Source: Candidatus Raymondbacteria bacterium RIFOXYA2_FULL_49_16 (GTDB taxonomy: Bacteria > Fibrobacterota > OXYB2-FULL-49-7 > XYB2-FULL-49-35). From it: a DNA stretch of 8,344 nt. Location: positions 1-8,344 of the forward strand of contig MFYT01000060.1 in assembly GCA_001789205.1 (NCBI GenBank). The letters run 5' to 3'. Position numbers and translations under genes: made by a program. Below the pieces are notes generated by a model. The model ran no database searches, was not told where the DNA came from, and saw nothing but the letters and a program-made list of their open reading frames with translations. Numbering within the stretch: position 1 is the stretch's first letter; the number at the start of each line of letters is the position of its first letter. Below, in pieces: positions 7,801 through 8,344 of this stretch.

Positions 7801-7938
7801 AAACGCATTGCCGCGCCCATGGTTGGAGGGATTGTGACCTCAGTGGCAATGGAACTGCTGGTCTATCCTGCGGTATATTTTTTATGGAAAAAGCGGGAAA
7901 CGGAAACTAGGGAAAAAAGTGGAGCTGAGGGGAGTTGA
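4792..7938 (+). CDS. cusA: CusA-like heavy-metal RND efflux pump, Cu(I)/Ag(I) type
   Basis: At 1048 residues this is a full-length HME-RND proton/metal antiporter of the inner membrane. TM1 is about residues 11-30, the first periplasmic domain follows, then TMs from about 340, a second periplasmic loop, and C-terminal TMs to about 1030. The TM4 motif GAMVDAAIIMIEN carries Asp404 and Glu411 for proton relay. Met569 (LLYMP), Met619 (LDMIE) and Met668 (RIDMLSTG) match the three-methionine metal site of E. coli CusA (M573, M623, M672), favouring Cu(I)/Ag(I) over divalent metals. The start overlaps the adaptor gene by 20 nt and is preceded by GGGGAGAG. The last six codons (SGAEGS) and the stop lie in a copy of a tRNA 3' end, so the natural C-terminus was probably replaced. 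Confidence 0.95.
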   Translation: MLKKIIEWSVANKIIVLLAGCIVAGLGIHAVLTTPIDAIPDLSDVQVIVYTEYPGQSPRVVEDQVTYPLTTALISVPGSRIVRGYSFFGYSLVYIIFDDGTDMYWARSRVLEYLNYAQKNLPSGITPTLGPDATGVGWVFEYALTSKKRSLAELRSLQDWYLKYELASVPGVSEVASVGGYVKQYQVTLDPARLQAYGISSTMVEMAIKNSNSDAGGETVEMGEMEFMVRGKGYLTSLDDIKNIPVMLGKGSMPPVYLSDVATIAIGPEMRRGAAELDGMGEVVGGIVIIRFGENARTVIEAVKRKLVEVRPGLPEDVSIVTTYDRSGLINRAISHLRDKLVEEIIIVALVCLVFLMHARSAFVAVFTLPLAILMGFIVMRFQGISANIMSLGGIAIAIGAMVDAAIIMIENMHKHLETEELLPLDKRRTNWAIAVEAAVEVGPTLFFSLIVITVSFLPVFTLEAQEGRLFKPLAFTKTYSMAAAALLSVTVVPILMGFFIRGKILPENKNRINRVLHRIYEPVVQFVVTRPKRVIGAAALVLCVTLVPITQLGSEFMPPLWEGDLLYMPTTLPGISITKARELLQQTDRIIKQVPEVQRVFGKVGRAETATDPAGLDMIESTILLKPQKEWRKGMTRKKLIAELDNAIRIPGLTDSWTMPIKTRIDMLSTGIKTPVGVKISGPNLDSLQSIGARVEAVLRDVPGTASAYAERPTGGNYLDISINRREAGRYGLSVEDIQSVIRTAIGGMDVTTTVEGLERYGISVRYGRELRANIDDLKRVLVPAPGNAQVPLGLVAEFSISKGPMVVRTENARPNSWVFVDIRDIDIGSYVAHAQQAIARKVSLPAGYSIAFSGEFEYMERMRKKLMVVIPLTLAIVVMLLFLNTRSLAKTGIVLLAVPFSLAGAFWAVYLLGYDLSLAVWVGMIALAGLDAETGVVMLLYLEQAFDKAKKAGAMRTLADLRAAIDFGAVKRVRPKIMTASVIVAGLLPIMWSNGAGADVMKRIAAPMVGGIVTSVAMELLVYPAVYFLWKKRETETREKSGAEGS

Positions 7939-7942
7939 ACCC
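7916..7942. repeat. 27-bp copy of the tRNA-Ala 3' end (possible att site)
   Basis: This segment is identical over 27 bases to 8222-8248, the 3' part of the tRNA-Ala gene plus four flanking bases, in the same orientation and 306 bp away. Identity stops sharply on both sides. A partial tRNA 3' end at a distance is the usual trace of site-specific integration at a tRNA gene. It supplies the final codons and the TGA stop of the pump gene. No integrase is present in the window. Confidence 0.85.
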
Positions 7943-7956
7943 GCCTTTGAGGCTCA

Positions 7957-8211
7957 TTACTGTAGTATGCCATCGAGATATTGTCTGCCTTGTCCTGATT
8001 TCAAGAATTTTTCTCTCTTCATGGCCTCCTTACGAGTGGCATATCCGGTTTCGTGATAAACCAAACGCCAGGGACCATTTTTTAAAGTAAATCTTCCTAA
8101 ACTTCCGGCAGTAATATCATTGTGTTCTTGAATACGCCGTTCCAAATCAGCAGTGTAGCCGGTATATCGCTTGCCCGCCGTATCACTAAACAAAACATAG
8201 ACAGTGAACAT
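7957..8211 (-). CDS. Small GIY-YIG domain nuclease-family protein
   Basis: The 84-residue protein starts MFTVYVLFSD and carries the GIY-YIG core as VYVL...YTGYT (about residues 4-18), then the helix DLERRIQEHN, the stretch GPWRLVYHE, and the conserved AMKREKFLKSGQGRQYL tail. Single-domain GIY-YIG proteins of this size are widespread and often stand directly after tRNA genes; their function is unknown, with DNA cleavage or repair as guesses. The frame stays open back to 8328, but that extension runs through the tRNA, so I start at 8211. No clear Shine-Dalgarno precedes it. It converges with the pump gene, 18 bases separating the two stops. It looks more AT-rich than the operon. Confidence 0.8.
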   Translation of the reverse strand: MFTVYVLFSDTAGKRYTGYTADLERRIQEHNDITAGSLGRFTLKNGPWRLVYHETGYATRKEAMKREKFLKSGQGRQYLDGILQ

Positions 8212-8221
8212 TGAAGGATTG

Positions 8222-8248
8222 AAAGTGGAGCTGAGGGGAGTTGAACCC
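8222..8248. repeat. 27-bp repeat within the tRNA-Ala 3' end
   Basis: Resident copy of the repeat also found at 7916-7942. It covers tRNA positions 51-73 and four bases beyond the tRNA 3' end. The two copies bracket the GIY-YIG gene. Confidence 0.85.
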
Positions 8249-8298
8249 CTGGCCTCGTCATTGCGAACGACGCGTTCTACCAACTGAACTACAGCCCC
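8226..8298 (-). tRNA. tRNA-Ala (anticodon CGC)
   Basis: The 73-nt minus-strand gene folds as a full cloverleaf: acceptor GGGGCTG/CAGCTCC with the alanine identity pair G3-U70, D stem GTTC/GAAC, anticodon stem CGTCG/TGACG with loop TTCGCAA (anticodon CGC at 8263-8265), and T stem AGGGG/CCCCT with loop TTCAACT. The discriminator base is A. CCA is not encoded, so it must be added by tRNA nucleotidyltransferase. Confidence 0.95.
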
Positions 8299-8344
8299 AT
8301 ATATTCTAAAGTTACCTCGGCTGGTCATTGCGAATCCGCCTGAG

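Noticed and set aside
7943-7953. GCCT-TTG-AGGC as a terminator between the convergent genes
   Set aside because: Only a 4-bp stem and no T-run on either strand.
8212-8328. N-terminal 39-residue extension of the GIY-YIG protein
   Set aside because: This stretch is the tRNA-Ala gene and its flank read as protein.
8321-8344. TCATTGCGAATCCGCCTGAG at the right edge as the start of a dispersed intergenic repeat
   Set aside because: It resembles a known style of intergenic repeat, but the window ends before a second arm; the TCATTGCGAA shared with the tRNA anticodon arm is too short to be meaningful.

Overview
This window comes from a Gram-negative bacterium that I cannot place further. Evidence: a complete RND tripartite efflux set (inner-membrane pump, periplasmic adaptor, outer-membrane channel), a lipoprotein signal peptide, and a tRNA gene without an encoded CCA end followed by a small GIY-YIG gene.

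Layout. Positions 1-192 are a non-coding leader with a perfect 10-bp inverted repeat, a weak candidate promoter, and a Shine-Dalgarno plus ATG. Positions 193 to about 1716 (or 1728) hold no credible protein gene. They read as a group II intron inserted just after 'ATGA', with a second group II intron (about 759-1626) inserted in the terminal loop of its catalytic domain V: a twintron. Neither intron encodes a reverse transcriptase/maturase. The outer domain VI carries a second Shine-Dalgarno/ATG and ends in two copies of the typical intron 3' terminus spaced 12 nt apart, both keeping the downstream gene in frame.

Positions 1704-7938 are a tightly packed four-gene operon: a small YHS-type metal-binding lipoprotein, a TolC-family outer-membrane channel, a CusB-like adaptor with an N-terminal heavy-metal-binding domain and an extra C-terminal YHS-like domain, and a CusA-like HME-RND pump with the three-methionine cluster of Cu(I)/Ag(I) pumps. 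The proposed job is periplasmic capture of Cu(I)/Ag(I) by the Cys-rich modules, hand-over to the adaptor and pump, and expulsion through the TolC-like channel. The lipoprotein and the adaptor's C-terminal domain are clearly paralogous.

The right end (7916-8344) holds, on the minus strand, tRNA-Ala(CGC) followed by an 84-residue GIY-YIG gene. A 27-bp perfect copy of the tRNA 3' end lies on the far side of that gene and supplies the last codons and stop of the cusA-like gene, so the pump's C-terminus sits on a recombination junction.

The most unusual feature is the start of the operon: its first gene appears to be split by a nested, ORF-less group II intron at codon 2, so expression may depend on two ordered splicing events. 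All RNA structures here were paired by eye and have not been folded or compared computationally.
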